Origin: Membranipora membranacea | Lineage: Eukaryota; Bryozoa; Gymnolaemata; Cheilostomatida; Membraniporidae | Reading direction: 5' to 3' | Assembly (NCBI GenBank): GCA_914767715.1 | Contig: OU612070.1 | Coordinates: 5,411,501 to 5,475,500, forward strand | DNA length: 64,000 nt | In this document: positions 1 to 12,183 of the stretch, in pieces | Layout of the letters: each line of letters begins with the position of its first letter | How positions within the stretch are numbered: position 1 is the stretch's first letter | Notes under the pieces: model-generated | Database searches by the model: none | What the model saw: the letters and a program-made list of their open reading frames with translations, nothing else | Told to the model about the DNA's origin: nothing | Program-made: the position numbers and the translations under genes

Positions 1-789
1 TAAAACACAAGTTATGAATCTTATCTTACCGATTGCGATGTTGATTCGATGTCAGGTGTGCAAGAAATCCACTGAGCAACTGGACAGTTTAGTCTCAAAA
101 AGGCAAAGCCCACCAATGAAGAGTATGCAAAAATTAAGCTAATCCTACAGCGATAACTTTCAAGATCATGCTACTTATGGGGACGTGTAACAAACCCCTT
201 GAGCTACAATACAGATGGACACAGCATGTGCAAGGTTGACCAAGGTTATAGCTATTTTTAGCTAGCCATGCTTTGAGTCATCAACTGATTGCAGCACACC
301 CACATGGTAAGGCCTGTGTCTTTCAGAACGCATAAACAAATATTTTCACGCAACAGTCAGTCATTGAGTTATGATATTTCCGACTTCTAATGGACGTAAC
401 TCACTCAATATTTGAGTCAGATACAAAATTCAAACACTTACAGCTGGCTTGGTCCATCACATTTCACATAAAATTAACTTGCTTGCATAATTTCTCGATG
501 AATCTGTGAGAAAAATGCTATCAGGCATCAGTCTTCGATATCTCTATGAGAAAAATGACATTATAGCTAATAATCAGTCACGCTCATATAGTAAAACCAT
601 TCATTGCAGCGCTCACTGTGCACAACACAGTAACATTATGTCATTGGGGAATTCCAGTTATTATAGGCCTCACTTCAGCTGCGCAGGTCACCTGTCTAGG
701 TTTACTATTAGTAGGTCTATGAGTTTGACACATTATGATCAGTGAAGCATAAGCATTGTCCTGTCTAGGTAGTATATTAAGTCTATGGA

Positions 790-1113
790 TCAAACTTTGG
801 AAGGTGAGTTATTCCCTTTCTTTGTATGAGAAGATAACTCAAAAACTAAATCACAGCAGGGCATCAAAGTCAACAATCACACCTCAACTTTTAGCATTTT
901 TAAGTCAATATTGTTTATGCAAATTATCATTGTTTGTATATATGTTTGTCGCTGACACAAGCTTTACTGCTTACCTCAGCTGCTTCCGTCCAAACTCGAC
1001 GGACCAATTGTGAGAAACCACAAAATTTATTATCACGTTTCGTGACTTCTGTATAGTCCTCATTGCTAATAGGGTAGCAGGAATACGACTGCTTTCAGTA
1101 TATAAGAGGTTCT
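790..1113 (-). pseudogene. Inverted, broken fragment of ANKH-like gene (exon 9 and flanking intron)
   Basis: Read on the minus strand, 1113-975 matches exon 9 of the complete ANKH-like gene (23856-23999): shared residues include the TIQKSRNVIIN stretch followed by VVSHN. Both splice sites are still recognisable (TTGTTGCAG before 1113, GAG|GTAAG after 975). A net 5-nt loss, including a frameshift just before the RTIQKSRN stretch, breaks the frame (139 nt against 144). The following ~180 bases, down to about 790, also match the intron after exon 9 (24000-24190), for example the TTTCTTTGTATGAG segment. This is therefore a genomic duplicate in inverted orientation and not a retrocopy. I did not find exon 10 further left, so the duplicated block probably ends there. 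Confidence 0.8.
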
Positions 1114-2860
1114 CTGCAACAAATTGTAGAACACTCAAATACATTCTGTTTGAAAAGGCAAATACAAATAACAAATTTTTTTTCAGAAAACCTTAGTTTG
1201 ATTATAGACAACTGATACTCGTAAAAACTGTGCCTGAAAATGCATTGGTTTTCAAACATTTATAGGAGAGGCTGAATTTTATCGTGAGTAACAGCCAGCT
1301 TATATAGGAAAGCATCTTTAGTAAATCTGGAAATTCTTGGGACAGTTGGTGTCAAATTAACTGTGAGCCTCGTTATGAAACAAATAGAGGCAGGTGAAGA
1401 GTTTACATCTGGATTTCGCCCATCAAAGATTTAGTTTAGCATGGGCTCATTCTAGTTACACTGTCATAATTATAATTTGTTGAATGATTAGGTAAGAATG
1501 TCGGCACATTACATATCATAACACCTTCGTGGGGTCTCTGAAATCTCTGGTATCAGTTCTAGCATAAATACTGTTCTTGAGTTATAACCATCTTGAAACT
1601 AATCCCCGTATTTACATCAGCTTAATGTAAACATCAATATAGGACTGACCTGTCTTAAAGCAAATTGTTAGAGTCTTCCAACACCCACACTCCATTTTTC
1701 ACTGCAATAGGCTTTAATGATTCGAGTTGTGCAAGCAAACCTGGTAGTAAAGATTTTTATGAGGGTGGTGGTGAACAATTTTGTGGGTGATGACAAGCAA
1801 TAGGAATTTAGATCTGGATCTGGTGGGTAGGGGTCGTACCTGTGAGACATTTCGCACAGCAATAGTGCATGTCCTCGGGAATGCGCTGTTTGATAAGCAA
1901 AGAAAAATGAGTTACAAGAATCGAGCTCCTCTGTTTGAAAGCATGGATGAGTATGGCAGAGTGGCATTTGGGAACAAATTTTCTGATCGATCAATCATTG
2001 AACTGTTCCTAACACAAGCACCCATATAATAAGGAAATTGCAATAGCTTAATGTAAAGATAGAATTGGATGATAGAAACGTAGTATCTATCTTGTTCTTA
2101 TCAGGTTATTTGGGAAAACAGAGTTTCTTCTTCTGTTATTTTGACCTCAAACACTCCACAGAGCATAAAATATGGCATTCTAAGAGCTTATTTAAGTTTT
2201 CTCTCAAAAGTTCCTACAAAAGGTAGAAAGCGCCCCTGCCAACAGACTTAAACACTTTGTCACATTCCTTTTCAGTTCATGGCATACTAATAAATCATTC
2301 TCATTCCTGATGTTGTCTCAAATGAATTAAACATGACAGATCATTGCTGTAGCAGGAAATACTTACAAAGTCCTGGAGCTGTTACATGTTGATGAAACTT
2401 ATCTCTGGAAAGAAGTCTCAGATTTACTGCCAACATACTTTCTCTACTTGTACTATCTTAAATTTAGCACAGGTGAGCAGAGCAACACTACCTATCGGTA
2501 CTAACATTGAAAGAACTAATAATGTCCAATCATTAATAAGGACAAACAAAGTGTTGTCAGAAGGCTTATAAGCTACATAAGCAGTTAGATTTGAATAATC
2601 GAGTAAGGAGAAAATATTGGGACAATTATTTACAATAGATAATGTAGATAGGTCAAAATAAGAAGAATAAACATTTTGTGTGGCAAAATAAGTAGTTTTA
2701 TTTATCTATTTTTAATTACCGGAAGGAACCTAAGCGTGATGAACTTTGGCATAGCAACGTTAATGCTGAGGTTTGACCATGAAATGTCAACCCATAAATT
2801 TAAAAAGTTTTTTATTTAAGTAATGTACAAAGCAATTGGTGAAACAGGCTTTCATGTCAC
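1114..2860. other. No recognisable gene
   Basis: AT-rich DNA with only short open frames on both strands (the longest about 108 codons) and no recognisable domain, RNA gene or clear repeat. The overlapping frames around 1670-2030 show no family signature and no convincing splice context. Confidence 0.5.
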
Positions 2861-2868
2861 CTATTAGA

Positions 2869-3110
2869 AGGTAGTCCAGTTGGTTAGAATGCCTGCCCTC
2901 TAATGCGCAAGCATTGAAGGTCTCGGGTTCTTCTCTGCAGTCTACTGACTACTGGCCTCAATTGACACCCAAGGTGTGCCCTGACCTGCCTGCAAACTTA
3001 GAGCAATTTGGCGCCGAATATGGCAGCCGCGCTCTGTATTACTCAGTCTTCGGACAGAGGCGAAATTGCGAGCTTAACCCCTGCAATTTGTTACCCACAA
3101 TTTAAGATCA
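2869..3110 (+). mobile_element. tRNA-derived SINE-like repeat
   Basis: The head resembles a tRNA gene with the two internal RNA polymerase III boxes: an A-box-like TAGTCCAGTTGGTTAGAATG near 2872 and a B-box-like GGTCTCGGGTTC near 2920. The following ~190 bases are an unrelated GC-richer body. The head does not fold into a clean tRNA with a closing acceptor stem, so it is read as a SINE and not a tRNA gene. The family is unnamed and the 3' end is approximate. Confidence 0.5.
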
Positions 3111-3276
3111 GGTACACAATCCAAGCATATTGGAGGTAGAGTAGGCATAAGAAATGGCATAAAGACAATACCAAAGTGATTAAAGCTACCGTAAATCTGT
3201 AACAAACTCAGATCCTTTGCATAAGCAATGCCTCTAAGCTCTATTGCTGCAGCATTGCTCTGCCAACGTTATATAA

Positions 3277-3291
3277 GGGGGGGGGGGGGGG
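3277..3291 (+). repeat. G15 homopolymer run
   Basis: Fifteen consecutive G. Other long G or C runs lie at 6851-6866 (C16), 16609-16620 (G12), about 19740-19752 (C) and 49197-49205 (C). They stand out against the AT-rich background. Confidence 0.9.
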
Positions 3292-3694
3292 AGAAGTATG
3301 TTGAGGAAACTGGGTATCACATATCATAAGACAGATGGAGGTGTGTTGATTGGTGTAAGCGTGTTTTTTAGAATTAAAGGATGAGTGGTGAAATGATTAG
3401 GATTAAATACAGTCTTTTATCTGGAGACATCCAGGAAGACGGTCACTTAATCACTTTTCATCTCTTCATTTTTGTTGACTTATTGCCAAAATAGAAGACA
3501 TCACTCAGAGATTTATATCTTGGTAATTTATTGGTTCAACAGTAAAAATATATTTATGTTTTAAATCGATATGCATTCAGGCAAATCACTCCTTGCGTTA
3601 TAGCCAAACTCCGTCTAGCAAATATAAGCACAATGTGTGGTGTGGGTGTCAATGAGTTAAGTAATCACCATAGCCGGGAGAAGGAATAATTATC

Positions 3695-3738
3695 ATGGCG
3701 AATGGATATAAAGATGTGGGATCTTCTGAAAAAGAAAG
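3695..3738 (+). CDS. Possible extra first exon of an ANKH-like gene
   Basis: An ATG opens 14 codons plus two bases (MANGYKDVGSSEKE...) and ends at a strong donor, AG|GTAAGC. The end matches exon 1 of the complete ANKH-like gene at 19283 (MGSTEKE, also ending in phase 2 at AA|GTAAG), so either exon could join exon 2 at 20100 in frame. It is thus either an alternative upstream first exon of the same gene, with a ~16-kb first intron, or the remnant of a duplicated gene whose other exons are gone. I found no second copy of exons 2-8 between 3740 and 19283. Confidence 0.5.
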
Positions 3739-3739
3739 G

Positions 3740-5248
3740 TAAGCTTCCTGTGATAATCTTTGGATGGTTCTATCATTGAGAGTCATAGATTTAACAATAA
3801 ACCTAGCCAGGACACTATAGGAGACATTGCATTCATGTTCTTTGGTATTTAATTCTGGGTGATGTTACGAGGTTGGATTCTGTAGAAACATCGGTGTTAT
3901 TATTAACTTGCTGTCCATGTAACAGGTTTTTTATTTGCGACTCAATTAATTTCGATCGGATTTCGAGTTTGAAAGTTGCAGTAGATTTAGCAGCATATCT
4001 CGTACTTGCCTGAAAGCCCAGGTTTTTGGCTCAATAACTAGCAAATATAACAAATCTTACAAGTAGCTAATAACAGTTGTCTACTCAAAATTTGTTTTCC
4101 ATATGTTGAAAAAGAAAAATCAAATATTGCAAATATTAGTCTTTATCATCAACTTTTTGTATTTTCCTTTCTTGTCTATTAATTTACTGGGAGTTGCCAT
4201 TTTTACTGCCACTGGATGTTGGCGTCTACATTGCGATGTCTGTCTAACGCTGGTAGGCTGTTAACACATTTGCATGGATTTGAATTCCATTATACTTTCT
4301 AAGACTGCATCAGGGTATTGTCAACCAAAGATAAGTGGTTGATGATAAACTGCCTCTACCAGCTATCCCGCCACAGTTTGATCGCTTAAATTAGGGGGTT
4401 GATTGAGTTGATGAAGCTCATTGTTAGCTCAGTGGTGTATTGATGCTGTTTCATTGTTGGGAGAAAGCTTTTTGTGATGTGGAGTTTGAGGTGAATTCAA
4501 ATTTACATTCTAGTTTTTGGTTGATGCTTGTTGTGAATTGGTGAAATTTATGTCGTGAAACCCTTGAAGACTCATAGCCTATGTATCCTAGCTAAAAATG
4601 ACAGCAATAATATGGTGTATAGCTTGAAGTCTGGACATTGCAGCAAAGTTAGAAATCAGTCTTTAGGTTCAATATTATGGAATGAATTATGGCCCATTAT
4701 GGGTATGTATGTCTGTAAGAAAAGTGTCATCATAACATATAGAGATAATGAGTGTTCGGCATCCAGCTGTTCACGATTTTCCCAGTGTTCCAGTGAATCG
4801 AAAACCACAGGCACTATATTTATCATTGAAGTGTCCCCTCTGTATATCCTTACTCTGCGATATTTTCACAGAGTAAGGAGGTGTTCTGCCAACGGAGTCT
4901 GAACTTTTATGAAAGAAAATGCATCTAGAAACAAACCCCATTCCCCAATGGTATGGCTTCAGATTTGTTATAGTTTGCACTAAAGTGTCAGTATCACCTG
5001 TGGGTTGTATCAAACAATGTAGGATTTGTAGGATGACAAAAGCTTTGTTTAATTCAGTTGGTACCATCTGAACCCGGTTGGTATTCACTATAAATTTCTA
5101 ATATAATTGCCAGAATTGTGTCTGGTTCAGAAACACAGGACATGAGTGCAGGATAAATCCTTAGTTTCAGATCATAATGCCTTGTCTAGTAGGGCAGCAT
5201 ACCAGTGAACCTATTTGTTACCTCAAATCTACCTAAATAGAACTACAG
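3740..5248. other. No recognisable gene
   Basis: AT-rich sequence with short open frames only. No domain, RNA gene or obvious repeat was recognised. If the exon at 3695 is used, this is the start of its intron. Confidence 0.5.
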
Positions 5249-5251
5249 TAA

Positions 5252-5939
5252 AGCTGTAGCTCCACGTAACGATGTAATCACAGGCCGATGGCATGTCTAG
5301 ACATGCTAGGCCGATCTCACACTGCTACACAGGCCTATGAGTTAGTACTCGATGGTTTTGTGAGTCATAGTGGGGTAATAAATCAGGTGCCTAGATTGAC
5401 CAATTAACTCCCTCAGTTCAATCGATTGACCAATGATATTTAATGGGCGTGTTAACAAATGACCGGATATAGTGATGTCATATTAAATCCGGGTCTTTGT
5501 AACTTAGAATCTTCACCAAATAAAATTTCATTCTTCTGTAAAATTGATTTTCCTATGCTATACTATGGATGTCATGTCAGGACAGCTTCCATTTCCAAGT
5601 GATACAGCTATTACCTTCCATATTTTCACTACAGCACCACTCCTATCTTTGTAGTTATGGTCTTTTTTATCATAAATAGGAGGATGTGATTTAACTACAG
5701 ATATTATCCACTCCTCCATTTTTGATAGCCTGTCACGATTTGATAGATGACGTGTTTAACCGCGTAATTATTTAAGCAAGCAATCAACAACCAATCAGCA
5801 TAGAGGATCGTCTAGATCACTCGGGCAAAAGACCAACAAGTTGGATGTCCACTTAACACGAGTATCACTCGTGCAGATCCACCGATTAACCACTCGTGAC
5901 CCCAAATCGATGTAAAAATCGTTACGTGGAGCTACAGCT
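5252..5939. mobile_element. MITE with 22-bp TIRs and TAA target duplication (PIF/Harbinger type)
   Basis: The ends at 5252-5273 and 5918-5939 are perfect 22-bp inverted repeats beginning AGCTGTAGCTCCACGTAACG. They are flanked by TAA at 5249-5251 and again at 5940-5942. A three-base TWA target duplication is characteristic of PIF/Harbinger elements. The 688-bp interior has no transposase frame, so this is a non-autonomous copy. A Harbinger element with coding remnants lies in the same window (31615-38770), but its visible termini share only the first bases (AGCT), so it need not be the driver. Confidence 0.85.
5290..5306. repeat. 16-bp perfect palindrome GCATGTCTAGACATGC
   Basis: Inside the MITE. 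The arrangement of two CATG cores ten bases apart resembles a p53-family response element (two RRRCWWGYYY half-sites). This is a chance match unless tested. Confidence 0.6.
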
Positions 5940-6395
5940 TAAGCCTGAGCTCTGTACTCATTGAAAGTTTGATTATATCAGGATCAAATTTGAATTAGAA
6001 AGCATACTTGAAAATACTCAGATGTTTTCTTTTGTGGAAGCAATGATGATCATTCAAAGAAATCGAGAAGGGCTAAAGCTTGTGCATGAAACAATATGCA
6101 ATGATCCAAACATCTTCAGGTTACAGTAAGACTTTTGGTCAAATAATTTTTTCCCAGGCAATTTATATTTAGACTCTTTGTAGTAGCAAGGTTTAATCAC
6201 AGCTATTGAACCAACTTCACTACAGTAACACCATTCAAATCTCAACAGCCATACTCACATTCACATTTGACCACCAGATTTTTCTCTTATCAAATGGTTT
6301 GCCTTCAAGCCTTCTATCATATAGTAAAGCGAGGTGGAAGAATGTGAACAAAGAATAGAAAAAAATGGTTGCCCACTCTCACTTTGGTTTGTCAT

Positions 6396-6720
6396 GGTAG
6401 TTTTAAATGACCTGTCATGACCATGTTCACCACATTCGTAATTTTAAGTAGATGGTTTAGTCGCACACTGCAAACGGTACAGATATAAAAATATCGAATG
6501 AGGACCTCGAATCGTGATTCATTTGATATAGCGGCACATTATGCTTCAAAATGTTTATGCCATCAACAGTTGAGCTTCACTTCAATGACCAAAAAGTGAA
6601 ATCATGGTAGTCCCAGTAAATTATTTAGTTTGGCACATAGTTTTTAATGACCAGTCATGACCGATGTGACCACATTCCTTAGTTATATATAGGTGATTCA
6701 TTTACACACTAAGAACAAAT
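6396..6720 (+). repeat. Pair of ~75-bp diverged direct repeats
   Basis: Segments at about 6396-6470 and 6635-6712 share TTTTAATGACC, AGTCATGACC / TGTCATGACC, GACCACATTC-like and CACACT blocks in the same order, ~240 bp apart. No coding content was seen. The surrounding 5943-7650 otherwise has only short frames and a C16 run at 6851-6866. Confidence 0.5.
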
Positions 6721-7659
6721 AGGTTGAGGCTTCACGGACATCTTAAAACTCCTCAATTACAAAATTACCCTATTATTCAGCCGTCTAACAAATAACATAA
6801 TATATGTTCTTCACATTGTGTAGCTGTATCTGGCATATTTATCCATACAACCCCCCCCCCCCCCCCTCCCCAATACACACTTATCAAACCCTCAAAAAAT
6901 AATCTCATCACCAAACCAGGACTTTATTCCCTTCAGAATCTAGCTCAACGTACCTAAAGCAAATAACATTGTAACACAACACCTGGCAAACTGTTGCTGG
7001 TTGTTGACTTGACTATATCACCCCTCTATCCTCTCTCCTTCAACAAGGTTGCTCGGTCAACTCTCGATTATCTACCCGGAAAATTAGTACACGATGAATG
7101 GCATATCTGACCTGAGAACAATGAAAAACCATTGACCAAAACTTTGACTTGAAGGGCAACCAAGGTTTCAAACAACTTCTCTTTGATGGCCATTGATTAA
7201 TAGTAGATTGCACCTTCTGCATAGGGAAAAAGACAAAATATAATTCGGATGATTATTCAGCCAGAATTCTTGTGAAACATTTCTATCATCAGGTACTCAA
7301 ACTCAGCTAAAACAGAATACCACATAGCAGCTTCCTGTTCCTGTTATTATTTAGCCTGTGCTCTATAATTCTTACAGCAAAGTCTTGGAACCGCCCCTAA
7401 ACTGAAGTGTTACCCAGCTTTGAGTCAGCAACTACTTTGAGTTTTGCATCGCGTAATGCACAAAGCTGATGCTGCCCAGCATATTATTTGCTACCCATTA
7501 ATGCATTGCTGCGAAACCTTGGTTGCCCTTTAAAAGAGTACAAACTAATATTCCAGCTAGGAGGCTTAAATTTCACATACTGATCAATGAAGGTCTGAAC
7601 CTGGTGCCTATTTAGTCTTGAGGACCCTTGTTCAACGCTGCTGCCTCAGCTCCATATTA

Positions 7660-9003
7660 TGGCAGCAGTTTTTTTAGAGAATGGTTTTTTGACCGTATAA
7701 AACCATGTTTATACATTACCGCTCCAAAATATATATGAGCTTAATTTTCAGGCAATCTGGAGTCCAACAGTATAAAAACTGGAGCTGTAAGACGATTTGA
7801 TGCCTTGCTGCTGCTCAAAAGAAACTGTGGTTGTACATCAGATTGTTTTTTTTCGAGCACAAAAACGCCAACATCAGATTTATTGCCATAGAGATTTATT
7901 GATTTATTGTTATAGCGACGACCCTTGTACGGTATAGAGAACACATTACGTGATGTAGTGCATGCTTCGGTAGCTTAACCAAAAGGTATTGCTTCACAGC
8001 CTAAATGAATATGTGGGTCAGAGGTAGAGTCCTTGGGTAATGAACTGACTATCACTGGTTAAAATCCATTTCTGGGCATGTTTTGTACCAACTTTATGCT
8101 TGGGACACGGATAGGGTTGTTAGTGTTTGAGAAATAAAATACATGGGCCAAAGGCTGAGGAGAAAAGAATTATTACCTGTCAAAGAAGCTCACTAGTGAT
8201 TTGAAACGTGATGCTATTTATTTTGAGAAATCTGATCCATCTCTTCTGCCAGTCATAACAACATTGAGGTGGCATTTTTAAAAGTGAATGGATATTTGGC
8301 CTTGAAAATAATGTCTGATTTTTCTGCTTCTAAACTTATACGAGCGTAACTTATACCCACTAGGGAATATAGTGGTATATTAGATTATTCTGTCAGACAG
8401 CCAATGATCATGCTGCTGCTGCCCAAAAGAGAATGCATTACAGTTGTTTTTTATACGAGAACGGTTTTTTGACATCGGAAAATACTGATATAATCCAACA
8501 GCTTCAAAGAATACATGCTACAGGCAAAATTAAATCAAACAGTATATAAATTGAAGCTGTCAGACAATTTTAGTCTTGATGCTGTTCGAAAGAAAATATG
8601 GTAATACATCATTATATTGGCTGCTGCAAAAATGTTCACGTTTATTTATTTGCAGCTAATAGCAGTGATCCTTCTACAATATAGCATGGACCAGGAATAA
8701 TTGACTGTATGCATGCATACATCGGAAGGGGATTTTAGTTTAGGATATCAAATCATTACACCGTATCGGGTGGGTGGGTAACTGGGTGGTTGAGTCCTTC
8801 TGCCCCACACCTATATTCTATCAGAATGGTTTTGTGACCTCACCGCTTCAAACCTTATACCAGCGTAGTCTACACGGCAGTCTAATAGCATAAAAATGAC
8901 ACACTTAGACAGTCAATGGCATCGCTGCTGCTCAAAAGAAAATTTGGTTACACTGCAGCTTGCAAGTTTTAGCCACTCACAAATGTCAATGTTTGATTTA
9001 TAA
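7660..9003 (+). repeat. Four diverged copies of a ~200-bp repeat
   Basis: Segments at about 7660-7890, 8295-8450, 8450-8655 and 8818-9003 share an ordered set of motifs: GAGAATGGTTTTTTGAC-like start, CCGCTTCAAA, a short ACAGTATAAAAA block, GATGCTGCTGCTC and AAAAGAAA. They are strongly diverged. Between and after them are tRNA-like boxes (near 8018-8085 and 9132-9190, e.g. TCAGTGGTAGCGTG), suggesting old SINE-type insertions. No gene is visible. Confidence 0.5.
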
Positions 9004-9245
9004 AACCTCTAATCAGTTATACTTGGTGCAGTATGTTATAGATGGAAGAACATTACTACAGAGTTTGTACATCATTGCCAAGTTAATTCTGATTAATGCT
9101 CAATTGCATTTTATCGTTTGATACAGATGTTGTGGATCAGTGGTAGCGTGCAGCAGGACAGTCATGAACAAGATTGCTGGATTACATCCAGGCTAAAAAT
9201 CTTTTAGAACCCAGTTTACACTTAGGCCATGGAGTAAGGGGAGGG

Positions 9246-9360
9246 TTGGTACTAGACCAAGTTTGGTCCATTTGCCTGCATTCAGAGTTGCTCCCGATCC
9301 ACTAGCCACTAGCAACTTGAATGCAGGCAATTGGATTAAACTTGATCTAGGTCGGTACTG
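9246..9360. mobile_element. Fold-back element, copy 1
   Basis: Arms at about 9246-9293 and 9310-9360 are inverted repeats (shared core TTGCCTGCATTCA and its complement, plus GGTACT/AGTACC ends), separated by a short loop. The same core, in reverse orientation, forms another fold-back at 24799-24906. Two copies with matching arms indicate a dispersed family of small hairpin elements. Confidence 0.7.
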
Positions 9361-9568
9361 TTGAACAATTATATGCAATGCTCCTGATCAAAAGGAAATG
9401 GGGTTATATTCTGCTGATTCACGCCATTTCAAGTGGTGCTGCATGCTTAGGATTTCAGCAGGCTACAAATTGTCCAGTTGTAGGTTCTAATTCTTCACTC
9501 TGTGTAAACCAATTATGAGTGATATTGTTGTGATTGATACCTCCTATCTTTCTATACCATTATTCCAA

Positions 9569-9740
9569 GGTTTGAGATGACAAAAAAGGCTTGAAAAGAG
9601 CCACTTACCACCTTATCAAACGGTATCTCGCCACGAAACCACAGAGGGGACAAACTTGTTCTAATAAAGCCCTAGATATCTGTCTCAAACCTTATCGCTT
9701 GTGTTTCAAAACCCGAAACCTTGTCAAAGGTTTGAGATCA
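9569..9740. repeat. Short AAGGTTTGAGAT repeats, direct and inverted
   Basis: The motif AAGGTTTGAGAT occurs at about 9569 and 9727, and its complement (ATCT...CTCAAACCTT) at about 9680. A small unnamed inverted-repeat structure. Confidence 0.45.
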
Positions 9741-10205
9741 GTGGGAGCACTAGGGTTGAGAAATGAATTTATCATTTGACAATTATTTACCAATGCAACA
9801 GAGATTAAATAATTATGTTATCTTTATGACAAAACTTGAACACTGATCTAAGGAATTCCTCTTAATTCCCATCAATTACAACTATTTACTAACAGTAACA
9901 GCTGGAGTTCAGCAGTCAGATTAATGAAAATGTTACATAATGTAATTTAATGAGAATTAAAATAAGTAGAGTAGGCTATTAAGGTGGTTAAGTCTGAGGT
10001 CGTGATGAGGAAAGCTTGAGGATTCTATTCTGAGTTTAGAGCATCTACTCTGCTTCGTCTATAAATAAAAATAAGACATCAACAGTAACACAGGGTAATC
10101 GTAAAATGTCAGCGCCAGCGTCATAGTGAGCCGAAGTATAGGCCAATCTGTTGTTTGAATTCTGATATTTAAAAAAAGCGCGCTTACAAAAATGGAAGTC
10201 CATGC

Positions 10206-11990
10206 TGGAAACCGTTGGCACAGCTGGTGACAAAACTGATCCAACAAAACAAGAGACAACATGTGCAACACACACTGAACCAAGCCTGCTCATCTAGATT
10301 GTGGTGGAAAGCGCTAAACAATCTAGAAAATATAGATGACAAGAGACAGCCTGACTTTCACTATATTGATGAAAAATGGCTTACCAATACAGAGGCTGCT
10401 GAAGCACTTAACCAGTACTTCACAACTGTAGGTGGTACAAGATCTGACATAATGAGAGAGAACCCCCAAGTCTACACAGCACTAGAACCTATATCAATAG
10501 GGGAGGTTAAGAAAAAACTCTTTCAGCTAAATACTAAGAAATCCACCAATGCTGATGACTATCCGGCCTGCTAGTCAGTATCCTGATATGTGGAAAATTG
10601 CCGATGTCAAGCCACTACGAAAATGTAAGTGTCCGACAACTCCTAAAGACTATAGACCGATATCGCTCTTATTTCATTTAGGCAAGTTAGCCGAAGATGT
10701 TATATTAGATGGCCTAAAACCAGTCATTACACCGTTGTTGAAAAGTAACCAATACGTATATATCCCTGGCTTGGGCACTACTGATGCACTGATACATATG
10801 ACGCACGAGTGGCTCGCTGGCCTCGACAAACTGTCCACATCACATATTCACATATTGATGAAGGACTTTTCAAAAGCCTTCGACAAGCTCCATCCATCCA
10901 TTCTGCTCTCTAAACTCGAGAACTTTGGGATACAACATTCCCTCATAGACCTGATTGAGAATTTCCTCACCGATAGGCACCAGAAAGTCTCAATGAATGC
11001 CTCTAGTTCCAGTGTCATGCCAATTACAGTCGGCGCGCCTCAGGGGACACGACTGGGACTTGGTTGTGGCTGGCCTTCGTTGATGACCTGCAACCAGCTT
11101 CTGGTGCCACAGTGAAATACGTTGATGATGTGACCACGTACGTTCCAGTCAGAAAGAAAGTCATCCATGACACCGACCCGCTCCAGAGTGCATTAGACTA
11201 CTCAGTGCAATGGTGTGAAGACAACTCCATGTCTCTAAACGCTCCAAAAACTACTGTACTCGACGTTGGGTTGGTATCAAAACCTGACCTAATCTCAGTA
11301 CCTACTATAAATGGCACTGACTTATCGAAGATATCTAGTACCAAACTCCTAGGTGTGGTTATAGATAGTAGACTCACATTTAGTGACCATGTCGACAAAA
11401 TCGTCAACAAATGTAATAGCCTGAATTATTTTTTACAAAGCCTAAAGCGTTTAGATGTTAATACGACTGGTTTACTAACTTTTTATTTTTCTAAGATTCA
11501 TTCTAACATCACATATGCCTCTGCTGCATGGTTTCCTTTAATATCTGGGAATGATAAATCAAAGATCGAGGGTATTGAGAGATGGAGCCTCACAATAATA
11601 TACCCTGAACTGGGCAGTTACCGTCAGAGACTAACCAAATCAAATGTGGTTCCGATTTTAGATTTTCTACAGGTTTTAACTGACAGGCACTTTGACAAAG
11701 TCACCACAAACCCAAGCCATCCGTTGCAACATTTCTTAGTCAGGTGCCAACGTCACAAGGACAAATCTGATATTTTCTATCCACCAATATGTAGAACGGA
11801 GAGATTCAAGAACTCGTTTTTAGTTTCTGGTATGAACAGGCGCCTGTAATGTCTCAACAATATATTTCTTTCTCATGCAGCATGGATTTTATCGTTTTTC
11901 ACCGCCTGATCCAATCATTTTTAATACAACTGTTTTTTCTCCTTTTTTCAAAAGTCTAAATTTTTATTGTACGCACACATTTATATAATG
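10206..11990 (+). mobile_element. Broken non-LTR retrotransposon (LINE) with reverse transcriptase
   Basis: Three adjacent frames together cover the end of the pre-RT region, the reverse transcriptase and the C-terminal tail of a non-LTR element. Visible motifs in order: DYRPISL (about 10650), DFSKAFDKL (about 10863, the first catalytic-Asp block), GAPQGT (about 11032), KYVDDVTTY (about 11115, the YxDD box), and a tail of the TERFKNSF type before a stop at 11847-11849. The endonuclease half is absent (5' truncation). There is a deletion with frame change at about 10565, just before the WKIADVKPL block, and a one-base-type frameshift after GTRLGLG near 11060. It is therefore dead. The tract 11850-11990 may be its 3' UTR. 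Family most like CR1/L2-type elements of invertebrates, from motif style only. Confidence 0.9.
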
Positions 11991-12183
11991 CTAGGCATTC
12001 CTTTGTGGCAAATTAAATCAATATCAAAAATTTAACCGTAGTGCCACAATTACATAAATACTATATATTGTTTACTTTGTTTAGAAACTCAGTTTCTAAG
12101 GGTGTTATCCACTACATGTCTGCCCTCGACTAGGAGGATAAAATCTGGACAACGTAGATCAGTTTAGAGGAATCGAAACACGG

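Noticed and set aside
11198-11410. Minus-strand 70-codon frame
   Set aside because: Shadow of the reverse transcriptase coding strand.
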